DNA of 64,000 bases from Leptospira mtsangambouensis (lineage in GTDB: Bacteria > Spirochaetota > Leptospiria > Leptospirales > Leptospiraceae), in NCBI RefSeq assembly GCF_004770475.1, contig NZ_RQHK01000002.1, forward strand, positions 1,218,001 through 1,282,000, written 5' to 3'. Of the stretch, positions 55,017 to 64,000 are shown piece after piece. A program made the position numbers and the translations under genes. Below the pieces are notes generated by a model. It had not been told where the DNA came from. It was given only the letters and a program-made list of their open reading frames with translations, and searched no databases. How positions within the stretch are numbered: position 1 is the first letter of the stretch; every line of letters starts with the position of its first letter.

Positions 55017-56558
55017 ATGGAACAACGTTCATGGGTTTCAAGTACATTGATTCTCCTCGTTTCCGTAAGCCTATTGGCTGCGGAATCTGGAGATAAGGGA
55101 TTTACACTTAGCTTACAAGACGCAGTCAAGTATGCCATTGAAAACAACCGCGAGGTCATGCAGGCCCGTTTGGAATTGGCCAAGGCCGATTCGAACTTGA
55201 TGAAGTTTGAATCAAAGTATTCTTGGCGTGCCCTTTCCAAGGCTGAATTGGATCAGAAAAAATTCCCTTTCAACCAAAACAATATTTTTACGGGAACTAA
55301 AACCCAAACCACCACTTATAGTGCTGGGTTAGAAAAACTTTTTACAACGGGAACTTACTTCAAACTGGAAGCAAAGTCCCAACGATTTGACTCAAACGCT
55401 TTTGAAGATCCAAATAAAACTCCTGCGGGATTTAGTGCCTTAGGACTTCCACCTTTATATACTGATACCCTTTCTGTGACCATTGCGCAAGATTTGTTAA
55501 AAAATGCTTTTGGTGCCAATGAAAGGAACATGGAAAAAATCCTCGAAAACCAAACAGAGATCATGCGCGAGCAAATGGAAGACCAAGTTGCAAGCAAAGT
55601 GGTCGCAACCCTTGTGGACTATTGGAATTTTTCTGTTAAGGATTCTGGATACCAAACCTTCGAACAACTATTAAAAAATACTAAGAACGTAAGAGACCTA
55701 ACCATTCGAAAACAAGGCCTTGGACTTTCTGAAAGTTTTGAAGTCAACCAATGGAATGCCCTCCTCTCTCAAGTGGAAGGACAGATGGCACAGGCAGCGG
55801 CTGAAAAAGAAGAAGCAAGGCGAAAACTGATTCGTTCCTTAAACCTTCCTGAAGACACTATCTTCCAAAAAACAACTCCGCTTTCAGAAACTCTTCCTTC
55901 TAAACTGGATTACCAAGCTGACATCGAATACGCATACAAACATAGAGCTGATTTTAAAGCCATTATCCGTAAAAAAGAAAATGCTGAACTTTCTATGAGA
56001 ACTGCCAAAAATGAAGCACTTCCTTCTTTAAAAGCTGCGGGAACTTATGGATACCAAGCACAAAATACAATCAGTCCTCAGAACAATTATTCTGATAAAG
56101 GATCGGGTGTATTTTCTTACCAATACCCAGTGATGCAAGGTTCGCTCGATCTTTCTTATCCGATCATGGACAAAGGGGTGAAAGCTGGAATTCGTGATGC
56201 AGAAATTCAAAAACGCCAAGTTTCATTGGAAGAAGCAGACCTTACCAAAGCGGTTTCTGACGACGTCAAAACAAGAATCGATATCCTTAAAGCATCATTC
56301 CAAGTGATGGAAAATGCAAAACGGACAGAAGAAGAATCTAAAAAATACTACAACGGCGTTTTACGTTCTTTCCAACAAGGAAGATTCAATGCACTTGCTG
56401 TCAAAAATGCCTTAGATACTTTGGTCCAAGACCAATTGTCACTAGTTCGAGCAAAAGTAGACTACAACATCAATTTACACAGATACTATGTTGCAAAGAA
56501 TGCTTTATTTGAAGAATACGGAGTGGACAGATCCAAACTCCTACCTGAAAATCTATAA
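55017..56558 (+). CDS. TolC-family outer membrane efflux protein
   Basis: 513 aa. A signal peptide (about 1-22, ending SLLAAES) is followed by the repeated long-helix pattern of outer membrane efflux proteins: LSLQDAVKYAIENNREVMQARLE at the start and DIEYAYKHRADFKAIIRKKENAE opening the second repeat. A TolC trimer forms a channel through outer membrane and periplasm for export pumps or type I secretion. No membrane-fusion or RND gene is adjacent, so its inner-membrane partner is elsewhere. The ATG lies after AAGAG. Confidence 0.88.
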   Translation: MEQRSWVSSTLILLVSVSLLAAESGDKGFTLSLQDAVKYAIENNREVMQARLELAKADSNLMKFESKYSWRALSKAELDQKKFPFNQNNIFTGTKTQTTTYSAGLEKLFTTGTYFKLEAKSQRFDSNAFEDPNKTPAGFSALGLPPLYTDTLSVTIAQDLLKNAFGANERNMEKILENQTEIMREQMEDQVASKVVATLVDYWNFSVKDSGYQTFEQLLKNTKNVRDLTIRKQGLGLSESFEVNQWNALLSQVEGQMAQAAAEKEEARRKLIRSLNLPEDTIFQKTTPLSETLPSKLDYQADIEYAYKHRADFKAIIRKKENAELSMRTAKNEALPSLKAAGTYGYQAQNTISPQNNYSDKGSGVFSYQYPVMQGSLDLSYPIMDKGVKAGIRDAEIQKRQVSLEEADLTKAVSDDVKTRIDILKASFQVMENAKRTEEESKKYYNGVLRSFQQGRFNALAVKNALDTLVQDQLSLVRAKVDYNINLHRYYVAKNALFEEYGVDRSKLLPENL

Positions 56559-56579
56559 CCACCAAACGGGAGGATCCTT

Positions 56580-58034
56580 TTGATACGCTCCCGTGTATTT
56601 CTTGTTCTCGGACTAGTTTTCCTCTTTCTCATCCTTGTAACTTATGCCTTCGTTGACTTTCGAGAGAGAGAAGACAAGGCCTATGATCTTTATCAGTCGG
56701 AAGCCTATCTAAAAGTCCTTGGCCTATATTCTGAAACAGAGATTCCAACAAACGAATTAGAACTGACCATTCTTTCCCAAACCATTTCTCAATTGGAAAA
56801 GAAATTAAACGGAAAAGAACCTTCGAAAGACCTTCTTTCTCGGTTTCAATCAAGAAAGGGCACAAAACTTGTCGAATGGGAAACCACTCGTGGAACCTAC
56901 TACCATCTTGAAGATCCCTATCTCTCTCATTTAAAAAAACATGGAGACGGATACAAACGAGCACTCTTAACAAAGATTGGCACTATCTCCAAACCAATCC
57001 CCAAACAAGAAGTCTCTCAACTTCTCCTCCAACTCATTCTTGAAGATCCCCGTGGTATGGAGGAAAGTTATAGTCGTTCACTCGCAAACCTCCTCAGTTT
57101 TCCTTTTGAACCCATTGGAGAAATTGAGTCTGGATTTTTATTACAGACACTCCATTTTCTAGCAAATACTTCAAACACGAACCTTTTCCACCAAACAGCG
57201 ACAATACGAGGGAAAAACGTAAACCTCCGAAGTGGTCCTGGCCGAGAAAATTCAGAACAGGGAAAGGTAAGTGAACCAGAACTTACTTTTTGTTTAGAGG
57301 AAGATCCAGCAACAGAATCCATCGCCGGAACAGCCGGACATTGGAAACGATGTTACTTTCCAATGCTTCAAAAATCGGCTTGGATCTTTTCCGGATTTCT
57401 TACCGAAATTCCGCCGAGTGCAGAACTTGTGGCTGAATTTGAAAAACGTTTTAAGTCGGTTGAAAACGAAATTCGAATCGACTTTGAAGGATGGAATGGA
57501 AACCAAATTCCAGCTACTTTTTTTGGGAATTACATCCCTAGAGACTCTGTGCGCATTTCCGGAGAAACCGGATTTCCAATCTATGGACTCACAAAAGGTT
57601 CCAAAAATTGGCAGAGGATTTGTAAAAAACTTTCGGGCGATAAGAACTACTTTGAGTTTTCGTTTCAGCCCACAGACTCCGAAGTTCCCATACCTTTTTT
57701 AGAACTCCACTTAAACTATGACAACAAAGAACACCTTGCTTATTCCATTTCGCTAGACCAAGAATCAATTTGGGTAAATAAAAATCGATATGTCCTCGAC
57801 GGAGAAAAAAGAAGAGAAAACCTGTCCTTACACATTGGATCTCATGAAGGGGACAAATGGAACGCAAGCCTATGGAGGCGGAACACGGGACTCATCCAGT
57901 CCATTCGCTCCCTCCCTCTAGACGCGACGGTTCTTGCGTCCGGTCGATACTCTTGGGAAATTTGCCTTCCATTGGCAAAAGAACCAAACCGAGAACAAGT
58001 GTTACTTTTTGAAATCAGAACAGGAATCCATTAG
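56580..58034 (+). CDS. Membrane-anchored protein with SH3-like domain
   Basis: 484 aa of unknown function. It begins with TTG 8 bp after a strong GGAGG. An N-terminal hydrophobic helix (about 5-25, VFLVLGLVFLFLILVTYAFV) looks like a signal anchor. Residues about 212-285 resemble a bacterial SH3 (SH3_3) domain, with KNVNLRSGPGRENS and AWIFSGFL. The C-terminal 190 residues are beta-rich and unassigned. Bacterial SH3 domains often bind peptidoglycan or proteins, so a periplasmic role at the envelope is possible. It is 21 bp after the TolC-family gene and 11 bp before the FmdB gene. Confidence 0.6.
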   Translation: MIRSRVFLVLGLVFLFLILVTYAFVDFREREDKAYDLYQSEAYLKVLGLYSETEIPTNELELTILSQTISQLEKKLNGKEPSKDLLSRFQSRKGTKLVEWETTRGTYYHLEDPYLSHLKKHGDGYKRALLTKIGTISKPIPKQEVSQLLLQLILEDPRGMEESYSRSLANLLSFPFEPIGEIESGFLLQTLHFLANTSNTNLFHQTATIRGKNVNLRSGPGRENSEQGKVSEPELTFCLEEDPATESIAGTAGHWKRCYFPMLQKSAWIFSGFLTEIPPSAELVAEFEKRFKSVENEIRIDFEGWNGNQIPATFFGNYIPRDSVRISGETGFPIYGLTKGSKNWQRICKKLSGDKNYFEFSFQPTDSEVPIPFLELHLNYDNKEHLAYSISLDQESIWVNKNRYVLDGEKRRENLSLHIGSHEGDKWNASLWRRNTGLIQSIRSLPLDATVLASGRYSWEICLPLAKEPNREQVLLFEIRTGIH

Positions 58035-58045
58035 AGGAGGAGATT

Positions 58046-58276
58046 ATGGCTACCTACGATTACCATTGTAATACATGCGGAAAGGACTTTGAACATGTCC
58101 AATCAATGAAAGATGATGCTCTCACAGAATGTCTCTGTGGAAAAAAAGGATCGGTAGAAAGACGCATTTCTGCAAGTGCCGGAATCATCTTCAAAGGTTC
58201 TGGATTTTACGTAACAGATTATAAAAAAGACAATTCCACTCCTTCTTCCGGTAATACCGGTTCAGGAACTACTTAA
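58046..58276 (+). CDS. FmdB-family zinc-ribbon protein
   Basis: 76 aa. The opening ATYDYHCNTCGKDFEHVQSM and the second pair in CLCGKKGS give a CxxC...CxC zinc ribbon typical of FmdB putative regulatory proteins. The SAGIIFKGSGFYVTDYK segment is the conserved family end, followed by a Ser/Thr/Gly-rich tail. Function is poorly defined in the family. An AGGAGGAG ribosome-binding site precedes the ATG. The gene is 10 bp before lpxI. Confidence 0.88.
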   Translation: MATYDYHCNTCGKDFEHVQSMKDDALTECLCGKKGSVERRISASAGIIFKGSGFYVTDYKKDNSTPSSGNTGSGTT

Positions 58277-58286
58277 GGTTCTCTCT

Positions 58287-59147
58287 TTGGCACAGAAAGG
58301 CCGATTAGCCATTATTGCTGGTGGTGGGGAACTCCCCCATATTGGAATGACCGAGGCTTTGGCCGCAGGGGAAGACCCCCTGTTTCTTGGGCTCATTGAG
58401 TCTGATTTTTCGCCGAGAGAACACAGTGCACGTACAATCCCAGTCCATATCACCCAAGTAGGCAAAATTCTCAAAACCATTCAAAAGGAAAAGATCACAA
58501 GAATTTTAATGCTCGGTAAGGTGCGAAAAGACCTACTCTTTCAAAAGTTAAAATTCGATCTAAAGGCCCTTGCCATCCTAGCAAAAACCATCAACCGAAA
58601 TGACTATCCCATCTTTTTAGCCATTGCCGATGAGTTTGAGGCCATGGGAGTCAAAGTGATCTCTCAAAAGATCTACCTAAAATCATTACTCCTTCCGGAA
58701 GGAAGATACACTCCTAAAAAGTTTGGATCCCAAGAACTAAAAGACATCGACTTTGGGATGTTTTACGCCGAAAAAATGGCAGATTTAGACATTGGGCAAA
58801 TGGTTGTGGTTTGCGATGAATCGGTGATCGCAGTGGAAGCTGTGGAAGGGACTGATGAAACCATCAAACGAGGTGGTTTGTATACCAAAAAGAAAGGAGA
58901 TGCTGTCGTTTGCAAAAGCCCCAAAGCCAAACAAGATGACCGTTTCGACTTACCCACCATTGGAATCCATACCTTTCAAATGATGCTCGAAAGTGGTTGT
59001 AAAACACTATGCATTCGCGAAGGAGAAACCTTAGTTGTGGATCCAAAAGATGCAATTGAATTTGCCACCAAACATAAATTAAACTTTTGTGTGATAGGAA
59101 AAAACGGTAGTAAGGTTCTCAATGGTAAACAAAAAAAAGTCCCATAG
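58287..59147 (+). CDS. lpxI: UDP-2,3-diacylglucosamine pyrophosphatase LpxI
   Basis: 286 aa, starting at TTG. The N-terminal domain has LAIIAGGGELPHIGMTEA, and the catalytic C-terminal domain has CDESVIAVEAVEGTDETI and KQDDRFDLPTIG, which holds the Asp essential in LpxI. It removes UMP from UDP-2,3-diacylglucosamine to give lipid X in the lipid A pathway, replacing LpxH. It overlaps lpxB, which uses its product, by 26 bp. Confidence 0.93.
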   Translation: MAQKGRLAIIAGGGELPHIGMTEALAAGEDPLFLGLIESDFSPREHSARTIPVHITQVGKILKTIQKEKITRILMLGKVRKDLLFQKLKFDLKALAILAKTINRNDYPIFLAIADEFEAMGVKVISQKIYLKSLLLPEGRYTPKKFGSQELKDIDFGMFYAEKMADLDIGQMVVVCDESVIAVEAVEGTDETIKRGGLYTKKKGDAVVCKSPKAKQDDRFDLPTIGIHTFQMMLESGCKTLCIREGETLVVDPKDAIEFATKHKLNFCVIGKNGSKVLNGKQKKVP

Positions 59148-60333
59148 TATCCAATCAGACAAAAACATCTTAGTCATTGCCGGGGAACATTCTGGCGATT
59201 TACTCGGAGCTGACCTATTACAAGAATTGTCCATTCTAGAACCAGAATACAAGTTCTATGGAATTGGCGGAGAAGGAATGATCCACCAAGGCCTAGATTC
59301 CATGGAAGAATTAGAACACCTTAGTGTGATCGGATTTTCCGAAGCCTTAAAAAAATACAGTTTTTTGAAAAAAATATTTTATCGTGTTTTAGAAGAAACC
59401 AATCTTAGGCCAACCAAACTTGCTATTTTAATTGATTACCCAGGATTTAACTTACGTTTGGCGAAAGAATTAAAACAGAGAGGAATCCCAACTGTTTTCT
59501 ATGTATCACCTCAAATTTGGGCATGGAAGTTCAACCGTATCTATTTTATCAAAGAACAGATTGCACTGATGCTCACCCTCTTTCGATTTGAAGAAGAGAT
59601 TTATACGGAATACGGAGTGAATGCCAAGTTTGTGGGTCACCCCATCACCAAACGAATTCCTGAAAAATTAAAAAAAGAACCGGTGATCACAGAGAAACTT
59701 CCCGATTCCCACCATGGGTATACAGTAGGTCTCTTACCTGGCTCCAGAAAAGGTGAAATTAGAAGGTTGATCGACCCCATTCTCGGAACAGCTGCCCTCC
59801 TCCACGAACATTGCAAATTGGAAAAAAAGAAAGTGGTATTCCTTCTGCCCAACATCAATGCGAAAGAAGAATCCTTTATTTTAGAAAAAATTGAGTCGTT
59901 AAAACAAATCCATCCTGACATCCAAATTCATTATTTGTGGAATGCCTCTTTACGGGTAATGGAAACTAGTGACCTTCTTCTCATTGCGTCTGGAACGGCC
60001 ACATTAGAAGGACTTTATTTTGAAACACCGATGGTCATTCTTTATAAGGTGAGTTTGTTTACTTATCTTTTAGGGTCCCTTCTCATGAGATCCAAGTTCA
60101 TTGGCCTTGCGAATATCCTTTCGGGTGAGGAAGTTTGCCGGGAGATTACCCAAAACGAATGCCAGCCAAAGTATATTTTTGAGGAGGCTTGGAAAATTCT
60201 TTCCAATACAAAACTCAGAAATAAAATCAAAGGGATTCTTCGGGATGCAAAAGAAAGAGAACTAGGAACCACCAATGCTTCCAAAAAGGCAGCAAAGGAA
60301 ATCCAATCACTCCTTCGCGGTCTTTCGAATTAA
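59122..60333 (+). CDS. lpxB: Lipid-A-disaccharide synthase LpxB
   Basis: 403 aa GT19 enzyme. Family features are NILVIAGEHSGDLLGADLL, YGIGGEGMIHQG, VFYVSPQIWAWKFNRI, GLLPGSRKGEIRR, and the donor-site region SGTATLEGLYFETPMVILYK. It joins UDP-diacylglucosamine and lipid X to form the lipid A disaccharide at the inner membrane. The ATG lies inside lpxI. The 3' end overlaps by 27 bp with a convergent small lipoprotein gene. Confidence 0.95.
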   Translation: MVNKKKSHSIQSDKNILVIAGEHSGDLLGADLLQELSILEPEYKFYGIGGEGMIHQGLDSMEELEHLSVIGFSEALKKYSFLKKIFYRVLEETNLRPTKLAILIDYPGFNLRLAKELKQRGIPTVFYVSPQIWAWKFNRIYFIKEQIALMLTLFRFEEEIYTEYGVNAKFVGHPITKRIPEKLKKEPVITEKLPDSHHGYTVGLLPGSRKGEIRRLIDPILGTAALLHEHCKLEKKKVVFLLPNINAKEESFILEKIESLKQIHPDIQIHYLWNASLRVMETSDLLLIASGTATLEGLYFETPMVILYKVSLFTYLLGSLLMRSKFIGLANILSGEEVCREITQNECQPKYIFEEAWKILSNTKLRNKIKGILRDAKERELGTTNASKKAAKEIQSLLRGLSN

Positions 60334-60675
60334 ACGAACCACTCGATTTTCCCAAGTCCCAATCCAAGACTTGGGTTTTAGATCCGCATATAAAAAATAT
60401 CCTTTAATGGATTCTTCGTCGCTTGCTGCTAATCGGATTCCGACTGAATCCAATTCTAAACGCAAGTCCTCTACCCCATTCCAAAGGACCTTATTTTCTT
60501 CCGGTAAAATATTCAATAAATGGGTTCTATTTTCCCACTCAAGAACCCATTCTCCACCAAATGCGGGCAATTTGGAAATTTCGGGAGCAATGTCTGCTGG
60601 ATTTTTTTTGTCTTTGCATTGAAAACAAATTAAGAAAAGAAAAATGAATCCAAAGGTAACTATTTGATGACGCAT
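60307..60675 (-). CDS. Small predicted lipoprotein
   Basis: 122 aa, function unknown. A short basic start and hydrophobic core (TFGFIFLFLICFQC) end in a lipobox Cys. The mature part has GGEWVLEWENRTHLLNI and a LELDSVGIRLAASDEE stretch, consistent with a small beta-rich domain. It overlaps the upstream AsmA-like gene by 16 bp, so it is probably cotranscribed with it, and it overlaps lpxB in the opposite direction by 27 bp. Confidence 0.65.
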   Translation of the reverse strand: MRHQIVTFGFIFLFLICFQCKDKKNPADIAPEISKLPAFGGEWVLEWENRTHLLNILPEENKVLWNGVEDLRLELDSVGIRLAASDEESIKGYFLYADLKPKSWIGTWENRVVRLIRKTAKE

Positions 60676-62843
60676 TTATTTTCCTCTTCTGTAAAACTGA
60701 AAGTCCCTCGCGATACTCCCACCGCGCCATAAGCAGTGAAGGCATAGTTTCCATTTTTGTTGTTCCCATAACCTTTCAAATCTAAGGTATCACTGAAAAC
60801 TACTAAATTAGAAATATAGTCCATATCCGAATAACGGCTCAAATCAAATTCAATTCTAAAGGGTTTTTTGAAAGGACTAAGATCCATTTCTAGCTTAGGA
60901 ACCAAATCTGCCTGCTTAAAATCAACTCCAAATAATTTGAGTGAATATGAAGTTCGTGCATCTTTATGAAGGCTATAATAATCACTTCCAATACTATTAA
61001 AACTATAATCTAAACTAACATGAGTTGGTTTTAATTCCGCTCCACAGAAATTCATCCAAGGGTCTGACCAGGGATATTCACTTAACACCAAACTCAAACC
61101 AAAGTTAGGTGTTTTACTCGCAAAATATGATACAGCAGATAATTTAGAATTTGAATTACCCAAATTCAAAACAAGATTCATTCGACCATCTTTCACAAGA
61201 AAATTCCCTTTGGCTTCTCCTAAGGATTGGGATCCACTATATGGAATATAATTAGCAATTTGAATGGAGAGATCCAAATTCATCATTTCCAAAAAGTATT
61301 TATAAATCTTTGTTTGGTAAAAGTATTCTTCTGGAATTAGTTTTTCTTGTCTTTCCCTGATTTCTTCTAAGGTTTCCTGTTTCCAGTCTTCATACAATGG
61401 TTTCCAATCATTGGCAGTTAAATCCGGTGTTTGGAAATTCAGTTTTGTTTTGGATTGTAATGGGTAATAATAGGTTCCGTCCGTTTTTTTTGACCTACCC
61501 CAAGTGGAATTCCCTCCGCCAGAAAGGTGGGTTGGTTTTCCAAAAAATAAAGAATCAAAATTGAAAGTCCACTCGTTGCCTTCGGTTAGTTTTAAGGACA
61601 AATTTCCTTTTTCTAACTGCAGTAGTTTAGAGTCCCACTGGAGATCTGAACCAGTAACTTCCCCTCGTAGTAAAAACCATTTGTTTTTATCACCTGTTTC
61701 TGTTAGGTCAATATTACCTTTTAAAGTTCCTGATAAAGGAAGTGTGAAGTTGCCTGAAAGGTCAGATATCCTTTCTGCAATGTCTTCCAGAGATTCAATT
61801 TGAAATTCGAAATGTCTGTCGAGAACTGTTTCCTTTACGGTTTCTGATTTGATTGAAGTTTTGATACGAAAATCAGTTCCCAAAAATTCCCTTTCTTCTT
61901 TGTTCGGAGTAAATAAAAACAACTCACGAAATCGAAACCCATCCAAAATATAATTTTCAAAAAAAGGAAGAGGAATAAACGAATTTTCAAACTCAACATC
62001 TCCCTTTGCCACAAATCCAGAAACAGGGTCACGACTCACCTTTCCTTCACCAGAAAGTACTGCTGAATGAACGCTGGATCCAAAAAGGTAATTGGTAAGG
62101 ATGATGGCTTCCTCCGATGGATAGTTTTTCCATTTAAATTCAAACTGAAACTCATCCAAACCGGCTTCACTAAATTCCCCTTCTCCTTTGATTCGAGTGG
62201 AGTTCGGAATCCAAAACCAACCGTTGTTATATGAAAGGTACAATCGTTTGTTTTTTCGTTTTAAAACAATATCCCAACCTTCTTTCCAGTCGACCAAAGT
62301 AGAATCATTCTGTTTGACAGTAAGCCTCGCATCATGAAACCGAATGTCCTTTAGTTTGCTCTTTTGTGCATATTCGATGAGTTGATTTCGTAAACTGGCA
62401 TTTTCATTTAATACCAAATGAGGGCTATAAAAATCGATTTGTTCGACAGTGGGAGATTCTTTGAAATAACTGGAAAGTCGAAAGGTTACTTTTTTTACCT
62501 TCAACATATGGTCGTTAAAGGAAAAGTCTTCTTCATTCGAAACCACAAGGTCTTCGATGATAAGACCCTCTCTTAAGGAAAAGTCAAGAACCCCAATGTC
62601 AACCGCTTTGCCGAGTTCTTTGTTAATGGTATAAGATACCACTTTCCTAAGTTGTACTAAAGGGATGCGGTAATTGCGGAGATAAAACTCAAGACCGTAA
62701 TAACAGAGGATAAAACAAAAAAAGATAAACCCAAGTGCTAAAAACGAAAATAGAACCCGTTTGTTTTCACGGATTCTATTCAGTAGGTAAATAAATGATT
62801 GCCTAAAAAGAATTAGGCGTTGTAAAGAAAAGATTCGTTCCAA
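60660..62843 (-). CDS. AsmA-like membrane-anchored envelope protein
   Basis: 727 aa. One N-terminal membrane helix (about 30-55, LFSFLALGFIFFCFILCYYG) is followed by a long repeating beta pattern, starting with VVSYTINKELGKAVDIGVLDFS and IIEDLVVSNEEDFSF, typical of AsmA-like proteins. Such proteins form grooves that move lipids between the membranes. The match is by overall pattern, not by a diagnostic motif. It is 6 bp after the TPR lipoprotein gene and overlaps the small lipoprotein gene by 16 bp. Confidence 0.65.
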   Translation of the reverse strand: MERIFSLQRLILFRQSFIYLLNRIRENKRVLFSFLALGFIFFCFILCYYGLEFYLRNYRIPLVQLRKVVSYTINKELGKAVDIGVLDFSLREGLIIEDLVVSNEEDFSFNDHMLKVKKVTFRLSSYFKESPTVEQIDFYSPHLVLNENASLRNQLIEYAQKSKLKDIRFHDARLTVKQNDSTLVDWKEGWDIVLKRKNKRLYLSYNNGWFWIPNSTRIKGEGEFSEAGLDEFQFEFKWKNYPSEEAIILTNYLFGSSVHSAVLSGEGKVSRDPVSGFVAKGDVEFENSFIPLPFFENYILDGFRFRELFLFTPNKEEREFLGTDFRIKTSIKSETVKETVLDRHFEFQIESLEDIAERISDLSGNFTLPLSGTLKGNIDLTETGDKNKWFLLRGEVTGSDLQWDSKLLQLEKGNLSLKLTEGNEWTFNFDSLFFGKPTHLSGGGNSTWGRSKKTDGTYYYPLQSKTKLNFQTPDLTANDWKPLYEDWKQETLEEIRERQEKLIPEEYFYQTKIYKYFLEMMNLDLSIQIANYIPYSGSQSLGEAKGNFLVKDGRMNLVLNLGNSNSKLSAVSYFASKTPNFGLSLVLSEYPWSDPWMNFCGAELKPTHVSLDYSFNSIGSDYYSLHKDARTSYSLKLFGVDFKQADLVPKLEMDLSPFKKPFRIEFDLSRYSDMDYISNLVVFSDTLDLKGYGNNKNGNYAFTAYGAVGVSRGTFSFTEEENKCVIK

Positions 62844-62849
62844 AAGAAC

Positions 62850-63542
62850 TTAGAGTTTGCCCTCCGGCTGCAATACTTCCAAACATTCCTTCTGAATGGA
62901 CTTCAGAGTTTCGTTGTTCGGAAATTCTTCCAATCCTAAATTGGCAACTTGCAAACCTTTTTGGTAAAAACCTGTGTTCTTATACTCAAAGCCCATTTTT
63001 AAATATGTCTTTGCAGCAGTTTCATAATAGAATTCGTCTTTTTTCTGATTCCCTTTGGTGTAAGTTTTCGTAAGTGTCGCAAGAGCAGGATAGTATTCCC
63101 TTTCTGCCACAAGTGATTGCACTACGAGTTTTTTACGTTCCATAAGGTTCGTGTTTTTATCCAATCTTTCGGATTGGTTTAGGAATTGAATGGCTTTCGA
63201 ATATTCATTTTTTCCCACGTAAGCTTTGCCCATTGTGAGATTCCACTCAGAAAGTTGGACAGGGTTGGACTTTGCCTGGTTCACTTGGTTGAGTGTCGAA
63301 ATTGTTTCATCATATTTTCCAAGATCGAGTAGAAGTTTTCCTTTTCGGATCACTAGTTTGTCTCGGGATTCGTCAGATAAAGTAGAGGATTTGAGATCAG
63401 CATCGATGGATTCGATTTGGGCCAAATGGGACCCTGTATTGATTTTGGAAACTCCTAGTTTTTGGTTTCCTTGATTTGATGCACAATTTTCAAATGCCAC
63501 AACCAACGCCAAAATGAGGGTTAGTGGGAGAATCGATTTCAT
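62850..63542 (-). CDS. TPR-repeat predicted lipoprotein
   Basis: 230 aa. The signal is MKSILPLTLILALVVAFENC, with a spirochaete-style lipobox ending at C20. The rest holds about four TPR-like helical pairs (LLDLGKYDETISTLNQVNQA; MGKAYVGKNEYSKAIQFLNQ; TYLKMGFEYKNTGFYQKGLQ), so it should bind protein partners at a membrane surface. The ATG overlaps the stop of the upstream helicase gene by one base. Confidence 0.75.
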   Translation of the reverse strand: MKSILPLTLILALVVAFENCASNQGNQKLGVSKINTGSHLAQIESIDADLKSSTLSDESRDKLVIRKGKLLLDLGKYDETISTLNQVNQAKSNPVQLSEWNLTMGKAYVGKNEYSKAIQFLNQSERLDKNTNLMERKKLVVQSLVAEREYYPALATLTKTYTKGNQKKDEFYYETAAKTYLKMGFEYKNTGFYQKGLQVANLGLEEFPNNETLKSIQKECLEVLQPEGKL

Positions 63543-64000
63543 TAGCCTACCTTTAGTTTGTCTAATTCCTCTAAGAAATTCTTAGTTTCTGTGTCTCTAT
63601 CCTTTGTTTCCATCGGGAAAAAAAGAACAGCGTCCTGAGACAGCTCATTTAAAAACCGAGAGGGGGCACTCTCGATTTGCTCCCCAAATTTGCGTCTTGT
63701 ACGAGCCGAAGTCAAGTACAATTTTCGCCTTGGGCGAGTCATACCCACGTAGAGAAGGCGTCTTTCTTCATCGACCACTTCCCCTTCTTCTTCTATAACA
63801 CGTGAGTTCGGTAAAATTCCCTCTTCCAGGCCCACTAAAAAAACTAAATCGTATTCCAATCCTTTGGATTGGTGCATGGTGAGGAGCTGGACCCGGCGGT
63901 CTTCCTCGTCCTCTTTGGGTTCATCTTCCATCAGGAGGACAAGCCTCTGTAAAAAGTCGAAAATGGTGGCCTTTCCTTCACGGCCCTCTTCCTCTTCAAA
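63542..64000 (-). CDS. UvrD/PcrA-type DNA helicase, C-terminal part (cut by window edge)
   Basis: The final part of a superfamily 1 helicase; the frame stays open to the right edge, so the start lies outside. Motif V is LLTMHQSKGLEYDLVFLVG and motif VI is EERRLLYVGMTRPRRKL, which carries the arginine that senses ATP. The usual A in MTRAR is P here. UvrD/PcrA enzymes unwind DNA in repair and replication restart. The acidic run EDEPKEDEEDRR just before motif V is unusual. It is followed at once by the TPR lipoprotein gene. Confidence 0.85.
   Translation of the reverse strand, partial: FEEEEGREGKATIFDFLQRLVLLMEDEPKEDEEDRRVQLLTMHQSKGLEYDLVFLVGLEEGILPNSRVIEEEGEVVDEERRLLYVGMTRPRRKLYLTSARTRRKFGEQIESAPSRFLNELSQDAVLFFPMETKDRDTETKNFLEELDKLKVG

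Overview
The window looks like chromosomal DNA of a spirochaete of the genus Leptospira (species not claimed). Pointers are the AT-rich sequence, frequent TTG/GTG starts, spirochaete-style lipoboxes (FLFAC, FFVGC, LFQC, FENC), a long one-directional O-antigen locus headed by a MarR-type regulator, and typical neighbours (SpoIIE-type phosphatase with TPR tail, DUF1566 lipoprotein, multi-PAS kinases, lpxI-lpxB, sucCD). No tRNA, rRNA, insertion sequence, phage gene or CRISPR array was seen. No gene-free stretch exceeds about 210 bp.

Region 1 (19-30777, minus strand) is one leftward O-antigen/LPS unit: a MarR-like regulator followed by 33 genes with overlaps or gaps of at most 40 bp. From promoter to left edge it encodes GDP-fucose-synthase-like Fcl, a 2-hydroxyacid dehydrogenase, the Wzm/Wzt export ABC transporter, and a near-complete legionaminic-acid route (LegB, LegC, LegH/NeuD, LegI/NeuB, LegG/NeuC, CBS-PtmE). 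Next come a WbpG/HisF/HisH amidotransferase set, a CMP-sugar synthetase and one putative transferase. A GDP-D,D-heptose set follows (GmhB, HddC, CBS-HddA, GmhA). Interleaved with it is a second nonulosonate-like set: a NeuB synthase fused to a TIM-barrel isomerase, a separate TIM-barrel isomerase, a second CMP-transferase and a class III aminotransferase, with VOC, SDR, methyltransferase, FAH and HAD enzymes. Only one candidate glycosyltransferase is present, so the transferases probably lie beyond the left edge.

Region 2 (30780-30898) is the divergent control region between the operon and a rightward OafA-type acyltransferase. It holds two 15-bp GTTCA-N5-TGAAC palindromes 31 bp apart and a third inverted repeat.

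Region 3 (30899-43675) carries envelope-lipid and housekeeping genes: acyltransferases, a small lipoprotein, a SpoU-type RNA methyltransferase, a FadH-like dienoyl-CoA reductase, a response regulator convergent with a multi-PAS kinase, an SDR and a membrane PP2C phosphatase.

Region 4 (43724-50728) is a rightward run of predicted surface lipoproteins: a DUF1566 protein, one with a perfect HExxHxxGxxH motif, an FN3/PKD protein with a canonical thrombospondin type-1 repeat, and a seven-repeat beta-propeller. Unusual tandem hairpins lie between the last two.

Region 5 (50808-64000) holds a PAS kinase, sucCD, a TolC-family protein, an SH3-like protein, an FmdB zinc ribbon, lpxI and lpxB rightward. 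Leftward are a small lipoprotein, an AsmA-like protein, a TPR lipoprotein and the 3' end of a UvrD/PcrA-type helicase cut by the window edge.
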